Assembly (NCBI RefSeq): GCF_000768705.1
Contig: NZ_AVPJ01000006.1
Span: 186,001-250,000 of the forward strand
DNA from: Knoellia sinensis KCTC 19936
GTDB taxonomy: Bacteria > Actinomycetota > Actinomycetes > Actinomycetales > Dermatophilaceae
Direction: 5' to 3'
DNA length: 64,000 bases
Each line of letters begins with the position of its first letter. Within the stretch, counting starts at the first letter, position 1. The notes beneath the pieces were generated by a model that saw only the letters and a list, made by a program, of their open reading frames with translations, was not told where the DNA came from and made no database searches. A program made the translations under genes and the position numbers. Of the stretch, positions 42,010-55,167 are shown piece after piece.

Positions 42010-43644
42010 TCAGGCGCGAGGTTGCACGAGTCCGTTCTCGTATGCGTACGCGGTGGCTGCGGCCCGGTTCGGGAGTCTGAGCTTGCCGAAGATGTTGCTG
42101 ACGTGACGGGCAACCGTCTTCTCGCTGACCGAGAGCCGCTCGCCGATCGCACGGTTGGTGAGACCCGTCGACACGAGTCGCAGCACCTCGATCTCGCGTG
42201 GTGTGAGCACGCCGGTGCGGCGTTCTGCGCTTAGGTCATCAACCTCGGCGATTGCCGGGTTGGAGCCCAGTGCGACAAAGACCTCTCGTGCCAGGGCGAA
42301 CTGAGCGAGTGCATCGTCGCGGTTTCCCAGATCCAGCAGCGCGCGTCCGGCCAGGACCGTGCTCCTCGCGCGTTCATACCGGGCGCCCAGGCTCCGCCAC
42401 GCCTTGGACGCGGTGCGCGCGGCGACGAGCGCCGATGGTGCGTCACCTTCGGCGAGCAACACCTGCGCTTCGGCCGCCGCGACGATCGCGGTGAGCCACG
42501 ACGAGGGCGTCGCACGGCTCGCCTCAAGAAGCTCGTTGAGCGCACGGCGGGCGGCCTCGGCGTCGCCGGCGGCCACCTCGATCTCGACGACGGCGGGGAG
42601 GAGAGAGGTCCGGGTGAACGGGTCTGTGCCCGCGACGGTACGCCGGATCTCGTCCTGGGCGACCCGCTGGCGCCCGAGGGCGAGGTGCAACAGGGCGAGT
42701 CCTGGTTGCGGCTCCCAGCCCGAGTCACCGGCGCGCCGGTAGGACTCCTCGGCCGAGTGGAATGCGCCCCGGAGCCGAGAGAGTTCGGCGGACTGGTACG
42801 GAGCGCCCCAAACGGCCCGATAGTCGCCGGAGCGGAAGCGCGACAGCGCGAGCTCGGCCGCGGTCGACGCCTCGGCCCATGCTCCCCTAAGCAGCAACAG
42901 CCCGGCCTCCAGTGCATGACGCTGACCGCTGAACGTGATGAGGTCTGGCTGGTGCCGGCACCAACGATCCAGAACATCCAGCCATTCGGTGGCCCGTTCC
43001 AGATCGAACGCCATGACCGCGTCGGAGATTGCCGAGCACGAGATCACGCCCGCCGCCACCGGACGGACCTCCCCGGTTGCCACCGCTTCCATGCACCGGT
43101 CGAAGCACGCGAAGCCCTCCGCCGTGGCGCCGAGCTCGATCAGGGCCTTGCCGAGGCCGATCATGGTGAAGGACGCGAGTTCGCTGTCGCCGTGGCGCTC
43201 GGCGATCGCAAGGACGGCCTCGAACTCGTGTCGCGCCTCGACCGGATTGCCACTGCCGAGTTGCGCCACCGCCGGTGCCAACCGCACGAAACCCGCGAGC
43301 GAGCCCGGCTCGGGCATCGTGCTCACGAGCCGCATTGCCCGGGCCCCCCAAGCGACGGATCGCGTGAAGTCGCCGAGTTCGATCAGGTTGAGAGCGAGCC
43401 AACCCGCCGTACGCGCGGCGCCCACCGTTTCGTCGTCAGCGAGGTACGCGTTGTACGCCCGCGAGAGCGCGTCAACCGACTCGGGAGATTTGCCTCTGAG
43501 CAGCGCGACCGTGCCCAGCAACTCGAGATCTGAAGCCTCGAGCCCGTGAGCGGCATCGACGCCCGCCAAGTGCTCGTACGCGTCCGCCCAGCGCCGATCA
43601 GCCGCGGAAGCACGGCCAACGTCGACTGAGCTGTACTCGGCCAT
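42010..43644 (-). CDS. LuxR-family regulator with TPR-like sensor region
   Basis: A 544-residue protein. Residues 1-470 are helical repeats of the TPR/MalT-like type (EHLAGVDAAHGLEASDLELL and similar). The C-terminal HTH (about 478-540) reads LTPREIEVLRLVSTGLTNRA and SVSEKTVARHVSNIFGKL, the LuxR/NarL signature. It lacks the ATPase domain of LAL regulators, so it resembles a LAL protein without its N-terminal half. Targets and ligand unknown; no obvious promoter seen. Confidence 0.85.
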   Translation of the reverse strand: MAEYSSVDVGRASAADRRWADAYEHLAGVDAAHGLEASDLELLGTVALLRGKSPESVDALSRAYNAYLADDETVGAARTAGWLALNLIELGDFTRSVAWGARAMRLVSTMPEPGSLAGFVRLAPAVAQLGSGNPVEARHEFEAVLAIAERHGDSELASFTMIGLGKALIELGATAEGFACFDRCMEAVATGEVRPVAAGVISCSAISDAVMAFDLERATEWLDVLDRWCRHQPDLITFSGQRHALEAGLLLLRGAWAEASTAAELALSRFRSGDYRAVWGAPYQSAELSRLRGAFHSAEESYRRAGDSGWEPQPGLALLHLALGRQRVAQDEIRRTVAGTDPFTRTSLLPAVVEIEVAAGDAEAARRALNELLEASRATPSSWLTAIVAAAEAQVLLAEGDAPSALVAARTASKAWRSLGARYERARSTVLAGRALLDLGNRDDALAQFALAREVFVALGSNPAIAEVDDLSAERRTGVLTPREIEVLRLVSTGLTNRAIGERLSVSEKTVARHVSNIFGKLRLPNRAAATAYAYENGLVQPRA

Positions 43645-43763
43645 GTCGCCCCCAACGGGTCGTGACCGTCCGGACCTCGGCGCCCGGCGTGCGGGAAAAG
43701 TATCGCCAAACCAGCAGACCGGACAAGGCCCGTGTCACAGGCGACACGAGGCAAGGCGACAGC

Positions 43764-47588
<3,825 letters not shown>

Positions 47589-47595
47589 CCGCTTG

Positions 47596-47601
47596 AGTAT
47601 G
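47596..47601 (-). promoter_or_regulatory. -10-like box, leaderless metH
   Basis: CATACT on the minus strand, 7 bases before the GTG at 47588. The first T of TANNNT is C. Its bases are part of the CGGCATAC copy at 47597-47604. Confidence 0.4.
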
Positions 47602-47613
47602 CCGTCGTCCTTG

Positions 47614-47619
47614 TAGGGT
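47614..47619 (+). promoter_or_regulatory. -10 box, leaderless M50 protease gene
   Basis: TAGGGT, 6 bases before the ATG at 47626. Confidence 0.57.
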
Positions 47620-47625
47620 CGCGCC

Positions 47626-48726
47626 ATGGCTGCACCCACTGAGACGAAGTCCACGGGTCTCGTGATCGCGCGCATCGGGGGCGTGCCGGTGCAGATCGGC
47701 GCCAGTTGGTTCGTCCTCGCTGCCGTCATCACCGTCTTCGTGGGATCGCAGAACCCGCAGTTCGGTGCGGCGGCGTACCTCGTCGGTGTCGCGTGGGCCG
47801 TCTCACTGCTGATTTCTGTGCTGGTCCACGAGGGCGCCCATGCGGCCACGGCTCGGGCCCTCGGACTGCCGGTTCACAGAGTGGTCGCAGACGTCTGGGG
47901 TGGGCACACGGCATACGATCCGCGTCTGTCCACGCCGGGCAAGGCGGCGGCCATCGCGATCGTCGGCCCACTGTCCAATCTCGTCCTGGCCGCTGGCGCG
48001 TGGGCAGTGTCCCTGGCGCTTGGAACCGGCGTGTTCGGCGAGATGGTGTTCGGCCTGGCGTTCATCAACTTCCTTCTCGCGGTGTTCAACCTCCTGCCCG
48101 GGCTGCCACTGGACGGTGGCCAGCTCGTCGACGCGCTCGTGTGGCGCCTCACCGGGCGCCGTGAATCCGGACTCATCGCGGCAGGCTGGACGGGGAGGAT
48201 CGTGACCGTCGGTGTCCTGCTGTGGTTCATCGCGAGACCGCTTCTTGCCGGCCAACAGCCATCGTTGTTCTCCATCGTGTGGATCGGTCTCATCGCGATG
48301 TTCATGTGGCAGGGCGCCACGGCCGCCATCCGCACAGGACAGGCGAGGCAGATGCTGGGTCGTGGCACGGTGGCCCAGGTCGTCCAGGCCGTCCCCGTCC
48401 TTCGGGCCGCCGACACCCTGGCTGCGGCAGCCGCCACCGCCGGTCTTGCGGTCGTGGTGGGCGAGGACGGGCGCCCGACGTCGCTCGTGCTGCCGCAGGA
48501 CGCGTCGTCTGTTCCGCGTGAGCGGTGGTCGAGCACGCCGGTGTCGGCGCTTGCGCGGATTCAGCCGGAGGGCTGGGTGGCCGACACCCGAGGGAGCGAC
48601 GACCTCACCGCAGTGGTCACCGCGATCCAGGAGTCGGAGAGCACTGTGGTCGTCGCACTCGAGGGAGACAAGGTGCTCGGCATCGTCACCGTCGAGGCGG
48701 TCAACCGCGCCATCGGCGGCAACTAG
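47626..48726 (+). CDS. M50 site-2 protease with CBS domains (Rip-like)
   Basis: A 366-residue membrane protease. [16 protein letters not shown] carries the HExxH zinc site in a helix, and [14 protein letters not shown] supplies the third ligand (LDGG). About six membrane segments precede two C-terminal CBS-like modules ([40 protein letters not shown]). This layout matches mycobacterial Rip3-type proteases that cut membrane proteins within the bilayer; the CBS part may sense nucleotides. Substrates unknown. Confidence 0.88.
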   Translation: MAAPTETKSTGLVIARIGGVPVQIGASWFVLAAVITVFVGSQNPQFGAAAYLVGVAWAVSLLISVLVHEGAHAATARALGLPVHRVVADVWGGHTAYDPRLSTPGKAAAIAIVGPLSNLVLAAGAWAVSLALGTGVFGEMVFGLAFINFLLAVFNLLPGLPLDGGQLVDALVWRLTGRRESGLIAAGWTGRIVTVGVLLWFIARPLLAGQQPSLFSIVWIGLIAMFMWQGATAAIRTGQARQMLGRGTVAQVVQAVPVLRAADTLAAAAATAGLAVVVGEDGRPTSLVLPQDASSVPRERWSSTPVSALARIQPEGWVADTRGSDDLTAVVTAIQESESTVVVALEGDKVLGIVTVEAVNRAIGGN

Positions 48727-48729
48727 ACT
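48724..48729 (+). promoter_or_regulatory. -10 box, leaderless trmI
   Basis: TAGACT, 8 bases before the ATG at 48738; TAG doubles as the stop codon of the protease gene. Confidence 0.45.
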
Positions 48730-48737
48730 CACGCCCC

Positions 48738-49748
48738 ATGAGTGCGACCGGTGCCGACCTTCGACGTGGACCCCTTGCCGAAGGTGAGCGGGTGCAACTC
48801 ACGGACTCCAAGGGGCGACTCCACACCATCACCCTCGCCCCGGGCAAGCAGTTCCACACCCACCGCGGATTTCTCCAGCACGACGACCTCATCGGGGCCC
48901 CCGACGGGTCCACCGTGAAGAACACCGCCGGGTTCGAGTACCTCGCCCTTCGGCCCCTGCTGTCCGACTACGTCATGTCCATGCCCCGTGGGGCCGCAGT
49001 GGTCTACCCCAAGGACGCCGGTCAGATCGTGACGATGGCCGATATCTTCCCGGGTGCCGTCGTCGTCGAGGCCGGCGTGGGATCCGGCGCCCTGTCGATG
49101 TCGCTCCTGCGCGCGGTCGGGGACACCGGACGCGTCCACTCGTTCGAACGCCGCGAGGACTTTGCGGACATCGCCAAGGCGAACGCGCGGGCCTACTTCG
49201 GCGCCGACCACCCCGCATGGACCGTCACGGTGGGAGACCTCGTCGAGGCCCTGCCTGCTCACGTCGAGCCGGGGACGGTCGACCGTGTCGTCCTCGACAT
49301 GCTCGCACCGTGGGAGTGCCTCGACGTCGTGGGAGAGGCGCTCGCCCCCGGTGGCGTCCTCATCTGCTACGTCGCCACCGCCACACAGTTGTCCAAGGTT
49401 GCCGAGGCCATGCGCGACGCGGGGAACTGGACCGAGCCCTCTGCGTGGGAGTCCCTCGTCCGCGGCTGGCACCTCGAGGGGCTGGCCGTCCGGCCGCAGC
49501 ACCGCATGCACGGGCACACCGGCTTCCTCATCACCACGCGCCGCCTGGCGCCTGGTGTCACCCCGCCCCTTCGCAAGCGTCGCCCAGGCAAGGGATACGA
49601 GGGAGTCGACAGCGCCGGAGATGGTGACGTGACCGTGCCCGAGCCGATGCCCGGCGCCGACGATGCCGAATGGACCCCCGAGGCCATCGGAGAACGCATT
49701 CCGTCCGACAAGCGAGTCAGGAAGGTGCGTCGCAGCGTCACGGGTTAG
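48738..49748 (+). CDS. trmI: tRNA (adenine-58-N1)-methyltransferase
   Basis: A 336-residue SAM enzyme. A small N-terminal barrel leads to YPKDAGQIVTMADIFPGAVV and the SAM motif EAGVGSGALSMSLLRAVG, then VLDMLAPWECLD with the catalytic Asp region. Homologue of Rv2118c, which also lies next to the proteasomal ATPase gene. The C-terminal 60 residues form a disordered, charged extension. Confidence 0.92.
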   Translation: MSATGADLRRGPLAEGERVQLTDSKGRLHTITLAPGKQFHTHRGFLQHDDLIGAPDGSTVKNTAGFEYLALRPLLSDYVMSMPRGAAVVYPKDAGQIVTMADIFPGAVVVEAGVGSGALSMSLLRAVGDTGRVHSFERREDFADIAKANARAYFGADHPAWTVTVGDLVEALPAHVEPGTVDRVVLDMLAPWECLDVVGEALAPGGVLICYVATATQLSKVAEAMRDAGNWTEPSAWESLVRGWHLEGLAVRPQHRMHGHTGFLITTRRLAPGVTPPLRKRRPGKGYEGVDSAGDGDVTVPEPMPGADDAEWTPEAIGERIPSDKRVRKVRRSVTG

Positions 49749-49751
49749 CGT
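49746..49751 (+). promoter_or_regulatory. -10 box of the arc gene
   Basis: TAGCGT overlapping the trmI stop. The leader of about 25 bases contains AGGAGG at 49770-49775 before the ATG at 49782. Confidence 0.5.
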
Positions 49752-49781
49752 GGAGGTGTACGCCGAGCCCAGGAGGCCACG

Positions 49782-51446
49782 ATGACCGAATCCACTTCTC
49801 CCTCCGACAGCGCCGCGCTGCGCCGCCTCGAAGGCACGGTCACGGACCTGCGCTCGCAGGTCAACACCGTCTCGGCCCAGAACGAACGCCTCGTGCGCAC
49901 CCTGCGCGACGCCCGCGAACAGATCGTCACGCTCAAGACCGAGGTTGACCGGCTGGGTCAGCCGCCGTCGGGCTACGGCATCGTCGTCGAGACCTTCGAC
50001 GACAAGACCGTCGATGTCCTCACCGGTGGTCGCAAGATGCACGTTGCGGTCAGCCCGACGATCGAGCCCGGTGAGATCGAGGTCGGTCGCGAGGTCATGC
50101 TCAACGAGGCCATGAACGTCGTTGCCGTGCACGGCTTCGAGCGCGCCGGGGAGGTCGTCCTGCTCAAGGAGCTGCTCGACGACGACCGTGTGCTCGTCCT
50201 GTCGCGCGCTGACGAGGAGCGCGTATGCCGGGTGGCCGCCTCGCTCGCGAACGTCAAGCTCCGTGTCGGCGACGCGCTCCTGCTCGAGCCGCGCAGCGCC
50301 TTCGTCTACGAGCAGATCCCCAAGGCCGAGGTCGCTGACCTGGTCCTCGAGGAGGTGCCCGACATCGCCTACGACGACATCGGTGGTCTCGGTAGCCAGA
50401 TCGAACTCATCCGCGACGCCGTGGAGCTGCCGTACCTCCACCCGGACCTCTTCACCGAGCACCACCTCAAGGCTCCGAAGGGTGTGCTGCTCTACGGTCC
50501 GCCCGGGTGCGGCAAGACGATGATCGCCAAGGCGGTGGCCGCCTCGCTGTCGCGCAAGGTCGCCGAGAAGGAGGGGCGCGACCCGAGCAAGAGCTACTTC
50601 CTCAACATCAAGGGTCCTGAGCTGCTCAACAAGTACGTCGGTGAGACCGAGCGGCACATCAGGCTCATCTTCCAGCGGGCGCGTGAGAAGTCGTCCGAGG
50701 GCTTCCCGGTCGTGGTCTTCTTCGACGAGATGGACAGCCTCTTCCGCACCCGTGGTTCGGGCGTCTCCAGCGACGTCGAGACGACGATCGTGCCGCAGCT
50801 CCTCAGTGAGATCGACGGCGTCGAGGGTCTCGAGAACGTCATCGTCATCGGGGCGAGCAACCGCGAGGACATGATCGACCCGGCCATCCTGCGCCCGGGT
50901 CGCCTGGACGTGAAGATCAAGATCGAGCGCCCCGACGCCGAGAGCGCGACCGAAATCTTCAGCAAGTACCTCACCCCGGACCTGCCGCTGCACGCCGATG
51001 ACCTGGCAATCAACGGTGGGTCACCGGAGGCCACGGTCGTCGCCATGCGCGAGGCGGTCGTGACGCGCATGTACGCCGAGGACGAGGAGAACGAGTTCCT
51101 CGAGGTCACCTATGCCGGTGGCGACAAGGAGGTCCTCTACTTCAAGGACTTCAACAGCGGCGCGATGATCCAGAACATCGTCGACCGGGCCAAGAAGATG
51201 GCGATCAAGGACTTCCTCACCACTGGTCAGCGAGGCCTGCGCGTCGACCACCTGCTCCGCAGCTGTATCGACGAGTTCAAGGAGAACGAGGACCTGCCCA
51301 ACACGACCAACCCGGACGACTGGGCGCGAATCTCGGGCAAGAAGGGCGAGCGGATCGTCTACATCCGCACGCTCATCAAGACCAAGGAAGGGAACGAGCC
51401 TGGCCGCTCGATCTCGACGATCGCCAACACGGGCCAGTACCTCTGA
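49782..51446 (+). CDS. arc: proteasomal ATPase ARC/Mpa
   Basis: A 554-residue AAA+ unfoldase that feeds pupylated proteins into the 20S proteasome. An N-terminal coiled coil (about 8-60) binds Pup, followed by OB folds, then the AAA domain with Walker A GPPGCGKT at 239-246, Walker B VVFFDEMD and the Arg-finger region [17 protein letters not shown]. It ends in the proteasome-docking QYL. Hexameric, cytosolic. The partner genes dop, pup, prcB, prcA and pafA lie 3.7-14 kb downstream. Confidence 0.97.
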   Translation: MTESTSPSDSAALRRLEGTVTDLRSQVNTVSAQNERLVRTLRDAREQIVTLKTEVDRLGQPPSGYGIVVETFDDKTVDVLTGGRKMHVAVSPTIEPGEIEVGREVMLNEAMNVVAVHGFERAGEVVLLKELLDDDRVLVLSRADEERVCRVAASLANVKLRVGDALLLEPRSAFVYEQIPKAEVADLVLEEVPDIAYDDIGGLGSQIELIRDAVELPYLHPDLFTEHHLKAPKGVLLYGPPGCGKTMIAKAVAASLSRKVAEKEGRDPSKSYFLNIKGPELLNKYVGETERHIRLIFQRAREKSSEGFPVVVFFDEMDSLFRTRGSGVSSDVETTIVPQLLSEIDGVEGLENVIVIGASNREDMIDPAILRPGRLDVKIKIERPDAESATEIFSKYLTPDLPLHADDLAINGGSPEATVVAMREAVVTRMYAEDEENEFLEVTYAGGDKEVLYFKDFNSGAMIQNIVDRAKKMAIKDFLTTGQRGLRVDHLLRSCIDEFKENEDLPNTTNPDDWARISGKKGERIVYIRTLIKTKEGNEPGRSISTIANTGQYL

Positions 51447-51457
51447 CCCAGATCCAC

Positions 51458-51510
51458 CCACTGATTGCCCGTTCAGCCGTTGAAATGCACCACTGATTGC
51501 CCGTTCGGCC
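51458..51510. repeat. left pair of 21-22 bp repeats flanking the AbiEi-like gene
   Basis: Two direct copies, 51458-51479 and 51490-51510, 32 bases apart. Both begin CCACTGATTGCCCGTTC and differ by one base in the first 21. The copy at 51458-51479 is a perfect 22-bp inverse of the one at 52714-52735. Confidence 0.88.
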
Positions 51511-51551
51511 AGTCAGCAACAGCCAGGACGGGCCATCAATGGTGAGAGCGC

Positions 51552-52622
51552 TCACCAGACCTTGCGTTCGAACTCCTTGGCTAGCTTGCGTCGCCAGACT
51601 GCAAGCTCCGCCTCCACTTGGCACTCTGTCAGCGGGCTGTCGCAACACGAGCACCGGAACAATGCGGCGACGTTCTGGTGTCTCACGTCTCTGGCGAGGC
51701 TCTGGAATCGGGAGTGGATGGCGGTTCCGTCGATTGCGTCCCGCGGGGTCCACCGCACAAACCGAAGCCCCAGTGCCGCCATCGGCTCCTGCCGCAGCCG
51801 CTCGCGCTCGAGTGCCTGCAGAACCGACTGCTCGTCAGTACCCTCGAGGAGATATTTCTCGCTGCCGTCGGCCTCGCCGACAAGGCCGAGATCCGGCCAG
51901 AAGGCGTCCGGCCGCCCGAGGAACTCACCCTCCGGTGTGAAGACGTTGACCTGCGGGATTCCGGTTGGCAAACCCCACCGTGCCATCGACCAGGCGGAGA
52001 CGGACTCGAGCCAGGTCTCGCGCCGACCGTCGGCAAGCAGGAGCACGTCGTTCGACCGGGCCACGTACGGCCATCGTCGTTGGTGCCGTCTCATGTCGAA
52101 AAGCTGCTCAAGACTGGTCATCCCGACGCGAAGCGCTCCGTCAGCGATGGCCAGCGCATCGCGAGCATGCACCTCGCGACAGCAATCGAGGACCACGCGT
52201 GGGGCAATGAAGCCGGGAACGCCGTGCCGGATCTCGATGTGCTCGGGCGGCGTGGTCCCGCGGTGGAATCGACACCAGGTGCTGCGCCTGCTGGTCCGAA
52301 CATCGTCGAGAACCGTCATCCTCACACTGTCGGGTGGATGGGAGGGATGCGGAAGCCCGAGGAGGACAGCTTGGCTCGTGTGGCTCACGATGGCGTCCGG
52401 GAAGAGCCGCACCGCCGTGTCGATCATGAGCCGATGGCGCTCCCAGGGTGAGGCGGCGTCCCAGGGTTCGCGCACGGCATACAAGCCCCGGGCGGGGGAC
52501 ACGAGGAACGCAACTGACGAAGCGTGTTTGACGGTTGACCGAGGAATGTCGGCGGAGGTCGCCTCCCGTGCGGTGAAGGGCTGGGGCAGGTGCCGCAGAG
52601 CGTGGGCAGTGCGCGGATCCAT
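51552..52622 (-). CDS. AbiEi-like/DUF559-like protein with PD-(D/E)XK-type domain
   Basis: A 356-residue protein. Residues 1-60 (LPQPFTAREATSADIPRSTV) look like the winged helix of AbiEi-type antitoxins; the middle (GFIAPRVVLDCCREVHARDA) resembles the AbiEi C-terminal fold. Residues about 240-330 contain VNVFTPEGEFLGRPDAFWPD and GEADGSEKYLL, a plausible Vsr/PD-(D/E)XK-like nuclease core with Asp...Glu-x-Asp-Gly-x-x-Lys. A C-terminal CSCCDSPLTEC may bind zinc. No AbiEii toxin is nearby. It is bracketed by paired inverted repeats, so it may be a mobile cassette. Function uncertain. Confidence 0.72.
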   Translation of the reverse strand: MDPRTAHALRHLPQPFTAREATSADIPRSTVKHASSVAFLVSPARGLYAVREPWDAASPWERHRLMIDTAVRLFPDAIVSHTSQAVLLGLPHPSHPPDSVRMTVLDDVRTSRRSTWCRFHRGTTPPEHIEIRHGVPGFIAPRVVLDCCREVHARDALAIADGALRVGMTSLEQLFDMRRHQRRWPYVARSNDVLLLADGRRETWLESVSAWSMARWGLPTGIPQVNVFTPEGEFLGRPDAFWPDLGLVGEADGSEKYLLEGTDEQSVLQALERERLRQEPMAALGLRFVRWTPRDAIDGTAIHSRFQSLARDVRHQNVAALFRCSCCDSPLTECQVEAELAVWRRKLAKEFERKVW

Positions 52623-52713
52623 GGCTGGGACCTTTGTGCCTGTTGGGGGTGTGAGGAAGCCCCAAAAGGAAGCCTGTGGATGGCGGTGGACCGCGGCGAG
52701 TGCCTGTGGAAAC

Positions 52714-52768
52714 CGGCTGAACGGGCAATCAGTGGATCGGACCCACTGCCTGAACGGGCAATCAGTGG
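52714..52768. repeat. right pair of 19-22 bp repeats, inverted to the left pair
   Basis: Copies at 52714-52735 (22 bases, exact inverse of 51458-51479) and 52750-52768 (19-base core CTGAACGGGCAATCAGTGG), 36 bases apart. The second copy ends 3 bases before the stop codon of the DUF3054 gene. Confidence 0.88.
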
Positions 52769-52771
52769 GGT

Positions 52772-53119
52772 TCAGGCCATGAGTTTTGCGATGAGGCGCC
52801 AGCCGAGCATGGTCACGGCGAGGAAGATCGTGGCGACGATGATGAACGACGGCGCGGTGCCGGAGGCAGCAAGACGTCGCAGCAGCATCCCGATGACGAC
52901 CGTGGCGACAACGACAACGGCGCCGAACTGCCACGTGCGAGGGGAGGCGTCGAGGGTCAGGGAAGCCAGGAGCCAGCCCGCCGCCGTGCCGCACACGAAG
53001 GGGGCGGCTGTCTCGAGGACACCGGTCAGGGTGATGCCGTGCGCGTGGGAGCGGCGCCCGACGAGGGCAAAGATCACGACGGCGAGAATGTCGAGAGCGG
53101 GGGCGATGAGTCGGCTCAT
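52772..53119 (-). CDS. DUF3054 membrane protein
   Basis: A 115-residue protein with four hydrophobic helices (LDILAVVIFALVG, PFVCGTAAGWLLAS, FGAVVVVATVVIGML, SFIIVATIFLAVTMLG) and the family pattern GRRSHAHG and WRLIAKL. Function unknown. The ATG lies 8 bases after the prs stop on the same strand; a longer frame inside prs is unlikely. Confidence 0.82.
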   Translation of the reverse strand: MSRLIAPALDILAVVIFALVGRRSHAHGITLTGVLETAAPFVCGTAAGWLLASLTLDASPRTWQFGAVVVVATVVIGMLLRRLAASGTAPSFIIVATIFLAVTMLGWRLIAKLMA

Positions 53120-53126
53120 GCGGGGG

Positions 53127-54116
53127 TCAGCCTCCGACCTTGTCGAAGAGTGACGCCTGCGGTGGGGCATGCGTTGGATCGACGCCGTCGAAGAGGATGC
53201 TGACCGACTCACCCTCATGAATACGGGTGATGGCCTCGGCGAAGAGCCCGGAGACGGTGCGGACCTGAAGCGCTGGCCACCCACTGGGGGCCGGGACGGT
53301 GTCGGTCGTGACGACCTGGCTCACCATGGGGTGGTGGCGCAGGCGCTCGACGGCGCGGCCGGCGAAGAGTCCGTGCGTGCAGGCGACCGCGGCCTCCGTC
53401 ACTCCGAACTCCGCGAGCTTGTCGAGCAGTTCGATGATGGAACCTCCGGTGGCGATCTCGTCGTCGAGGACGATGGCGCGCTTGCCGCGGACGTCGCCGA
53501 CGATCGAGTCGATCACGACCTTGTCATCGCTCTTGCGCTGCTTGCTCCCGGCCGCGACCGGGAGACCGAGGAGCCGTGAGAACTGCGTCGCCTCCTTGGC
53601 GTTGCCGAGGTCGGGGGAGATGACGACCGAGTTGGACAGGTCGGTCCCGCGGAAGTGATCGGCGAGGACGCCCAGGGCGGTCAGGTGATCGACCGGGACG
53701 GAGAAGAAGCCGTGGACCTGGGGCGCGTGAAGGTTCATCGTGAGAACCCGGTGCGCGCCAGCAGTGGAGATCAAGTCTGCGACGAGACGACCACCGAGCG
53801 AGATCCGCGAGGCGTCCTTCTTGTCCGACCGGGCGTAGGCGAAGTGCGGGATCACCGCGGTGATCTGGGCGGCGGACGCGCCCCGGGCCGCGTCGATCAT
53901 GAGCAGCAATTCCATGAGGTGCTCCTGCGTCGGAGGCACCAACGGCTGGACGATGTAGACGTCACGCTGCCGGCAGTTCGCGAGCAACTGTGCCTGGAGG
54001 CAGTCGTTGCTGAACCGCTTGATGTCGCTGCCTGACAGTGGAACGCCGAGCTGGTCGCAGATCTGCGCGGCGAGGGCGGGATGGGCGCTACCGGAGAAGA
54101 CGACGATCTCGCGCAT
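53127..54116 (-). CDS. prs: divergent ribose-phosphate diphosphokinase (PRPP synthetase)
   Basis: A 329-residue PRPP synthetase-like protein (VVFSGSAHPALAAQICDQLG, IPHFAYARSDKKDASRISLG, VVISPDLGNAKEA). The PRPP loop is DDEIATGGSI in place of the usual DDMIDTGGT, and the flexible-loop Arg-Glu-Pro-Ile block is replaced by Ser-Arg-Ile-Ser. So it belongs to a side branch and may not be the housekeeping enzyme, which normally sits beside glmU. Leaderless start. Next to DUF3054 and an esterase, inside the proteasome region. Confidence 0.82.
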   Translation of the reverse strand: MREIVVFSGSAHPALAAQICDQLGVPLSGSDIKRFSNDCLQAQLLANCRQRDVYIVQPLVPPTQEHLMELLLMIDAARGASAAQITAVIPHFAYARSDKKDASRISLGGRLVADLISTAGAHRVLTMNLHAPQVHGFFSVPVDHLTALGVLADHFRGTDLSNSVVISPDLGNAKEATQFSRLLGLPVAAGSKQRKSDDKVVIDSIVGDVRGKRAIVLDDEIATGGSIIELLDKLAEFGVTEAAVACTHGLFAGRAVERLRHHPMVSQVVTTDTVPAPSGWPALQVRTVSGLFAEAITRIHEGESVSILFDGVDPTHAPPQASLFDKVGG

Positions 54117-54122
54117 GGTCCG

Positions 54123-54128
54123 ACCCTA
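54123..54128 (-). promoter_or_regulatory. -10 box, leaderless prs
   Basis: TAGGGT on the minus strand, 6 bases before the ATG at 54116; its TAG is the stop codon of the esterase gene. Confidence 0.55.
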
Positions 54129-55106
54129 GGCCAGAGCCGACCCGAGGTGGTGCTGCAGTTCATGGACGAGCTCCCACCTTTGCTGCCTTCCGGCGGCGCA
54201 GGCTCCGGGGAAGCTGGCGAATCCGTGGGGCACACGCAAATAGTTCGTATGCCGTGTGCTCACCCCCGCGGCCCGGAGCGCCTTGGCATACCGAGCTCCG
54301 TCGTCACGAATGGGGTCGAGGTCCGCGGTTTGGATGAGGGTCGGCGGAAGGCCTTCCAACCGGCCGAACAGCGGCGAGTGAAGGGGGTCTTCGAGAGCCT
54401 GCCCACCGGCATACAAGCTGCGGAAGGCAAGGATCGACTCCTTGCTGAGGATGGGGGCGTTCGCGTGCTCGTCGATCGACGGCGACTGCATGGTGAGGTC
54501 GACCGCGGGGTAGATCAGCGCCTGGTGCCGGATCCAGTCGGCGCCGCTTGAGGCCACGACCTGGGCCACGACCGCGGCCAGGTGTCCACCGGCGGAGTCG
54601 CCGCAGACCGCCAAGCGGTGCGTGTCCGCACGAAGGACGTCACCCTGGGCTGCGATCCAGGTCGTGGCGTCGACGGCGTCATGAACTGCCGTGGGGGCCC
54701 GGTGTTCGGGCGCCAAGCGGTAGTCGACGCTCACGACCACTGCACCGACCTCGGTAGCGAGGTGCGTGCAGAGCGGGTCGTAGTTGACGACGTTGCCGAC
54801 GACCCACCCACCGCCGTGGAAATAGACGATCACGGGGACGTCGTCCTGTGTGTCGCGGATCGAGCGTGGGCGGTAGATGCGCAGCGGGATCTCATAGCCG
54901 TCTCGTGCCGGGGCGGTGCCGAACGTGATGCCGACAGACGGGTCCACCGGGCCGGTGATCCACGAGTGCGGCGGTGTCAGGCGGTACCTCGTGGCGCGCG
55001 CCTCGTGGCGATCCTCCTCGGTCATGCGTTCCACGGGAACCCGCATCCGGTCGATGAGGGCGACGATCGCGGTGGTGCGTGGCGACATTCCGCGGTAGTT
55101 GCGCAT
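54126..55106 (-). CDS. alpha/beta hydrolase, hormone-sensitive-lipase family
   Basis: A 326-residue esterase. VIVYFHGGGWVVGNVVNYD holds the HGGGW oxyanion motif, LAVCGDSAGGHLAAVV the catalytic Ser in GDSAG, and PHGF the His; the Asp is in DLDPIRDDG. The start is uncertain: ATG at 55106 (MRNYRGM) is my choice, ATG at 55088 is possible, and no good ribosome binding site or -10 box is present. Natural substrate unknown. Confidence 0.85.
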   Translation of the reverse strand: MRNYRGMSPRTTAIVALIDRMRVPVERMTEEDRHEARATRYRLTPPHSWITGPVDPSVGITFGTAPARDGYEIPLRIYRPRSIRDTQDDVPVIVYFHGGGWVVGNVVNYDPLCTHLATEVGAVVVSVDYRLAPEHRAPTAVHDAVDATTWIAAQGDVLRADTHRLAVCGDSAGGHLAAVVAQVVASSGADWIRHQALIYPAVDLTMQSPSIDEHANAPILSKESILAFRSLYAGGQALEDPLHSPLFGRLEGLPPTLIQTADLDPIRDDGARYAKALRAAGVSTRHTNYLRVPHGFASFPGACAAGRQQRWELVHELQHHLGSALA

Positions 55107-55167
55107 TCGAGGAGTATGCCGGGGGGCCGGGGCCGTGGAGCGGCCCGTCCGTGATTTCCTTGCACCC

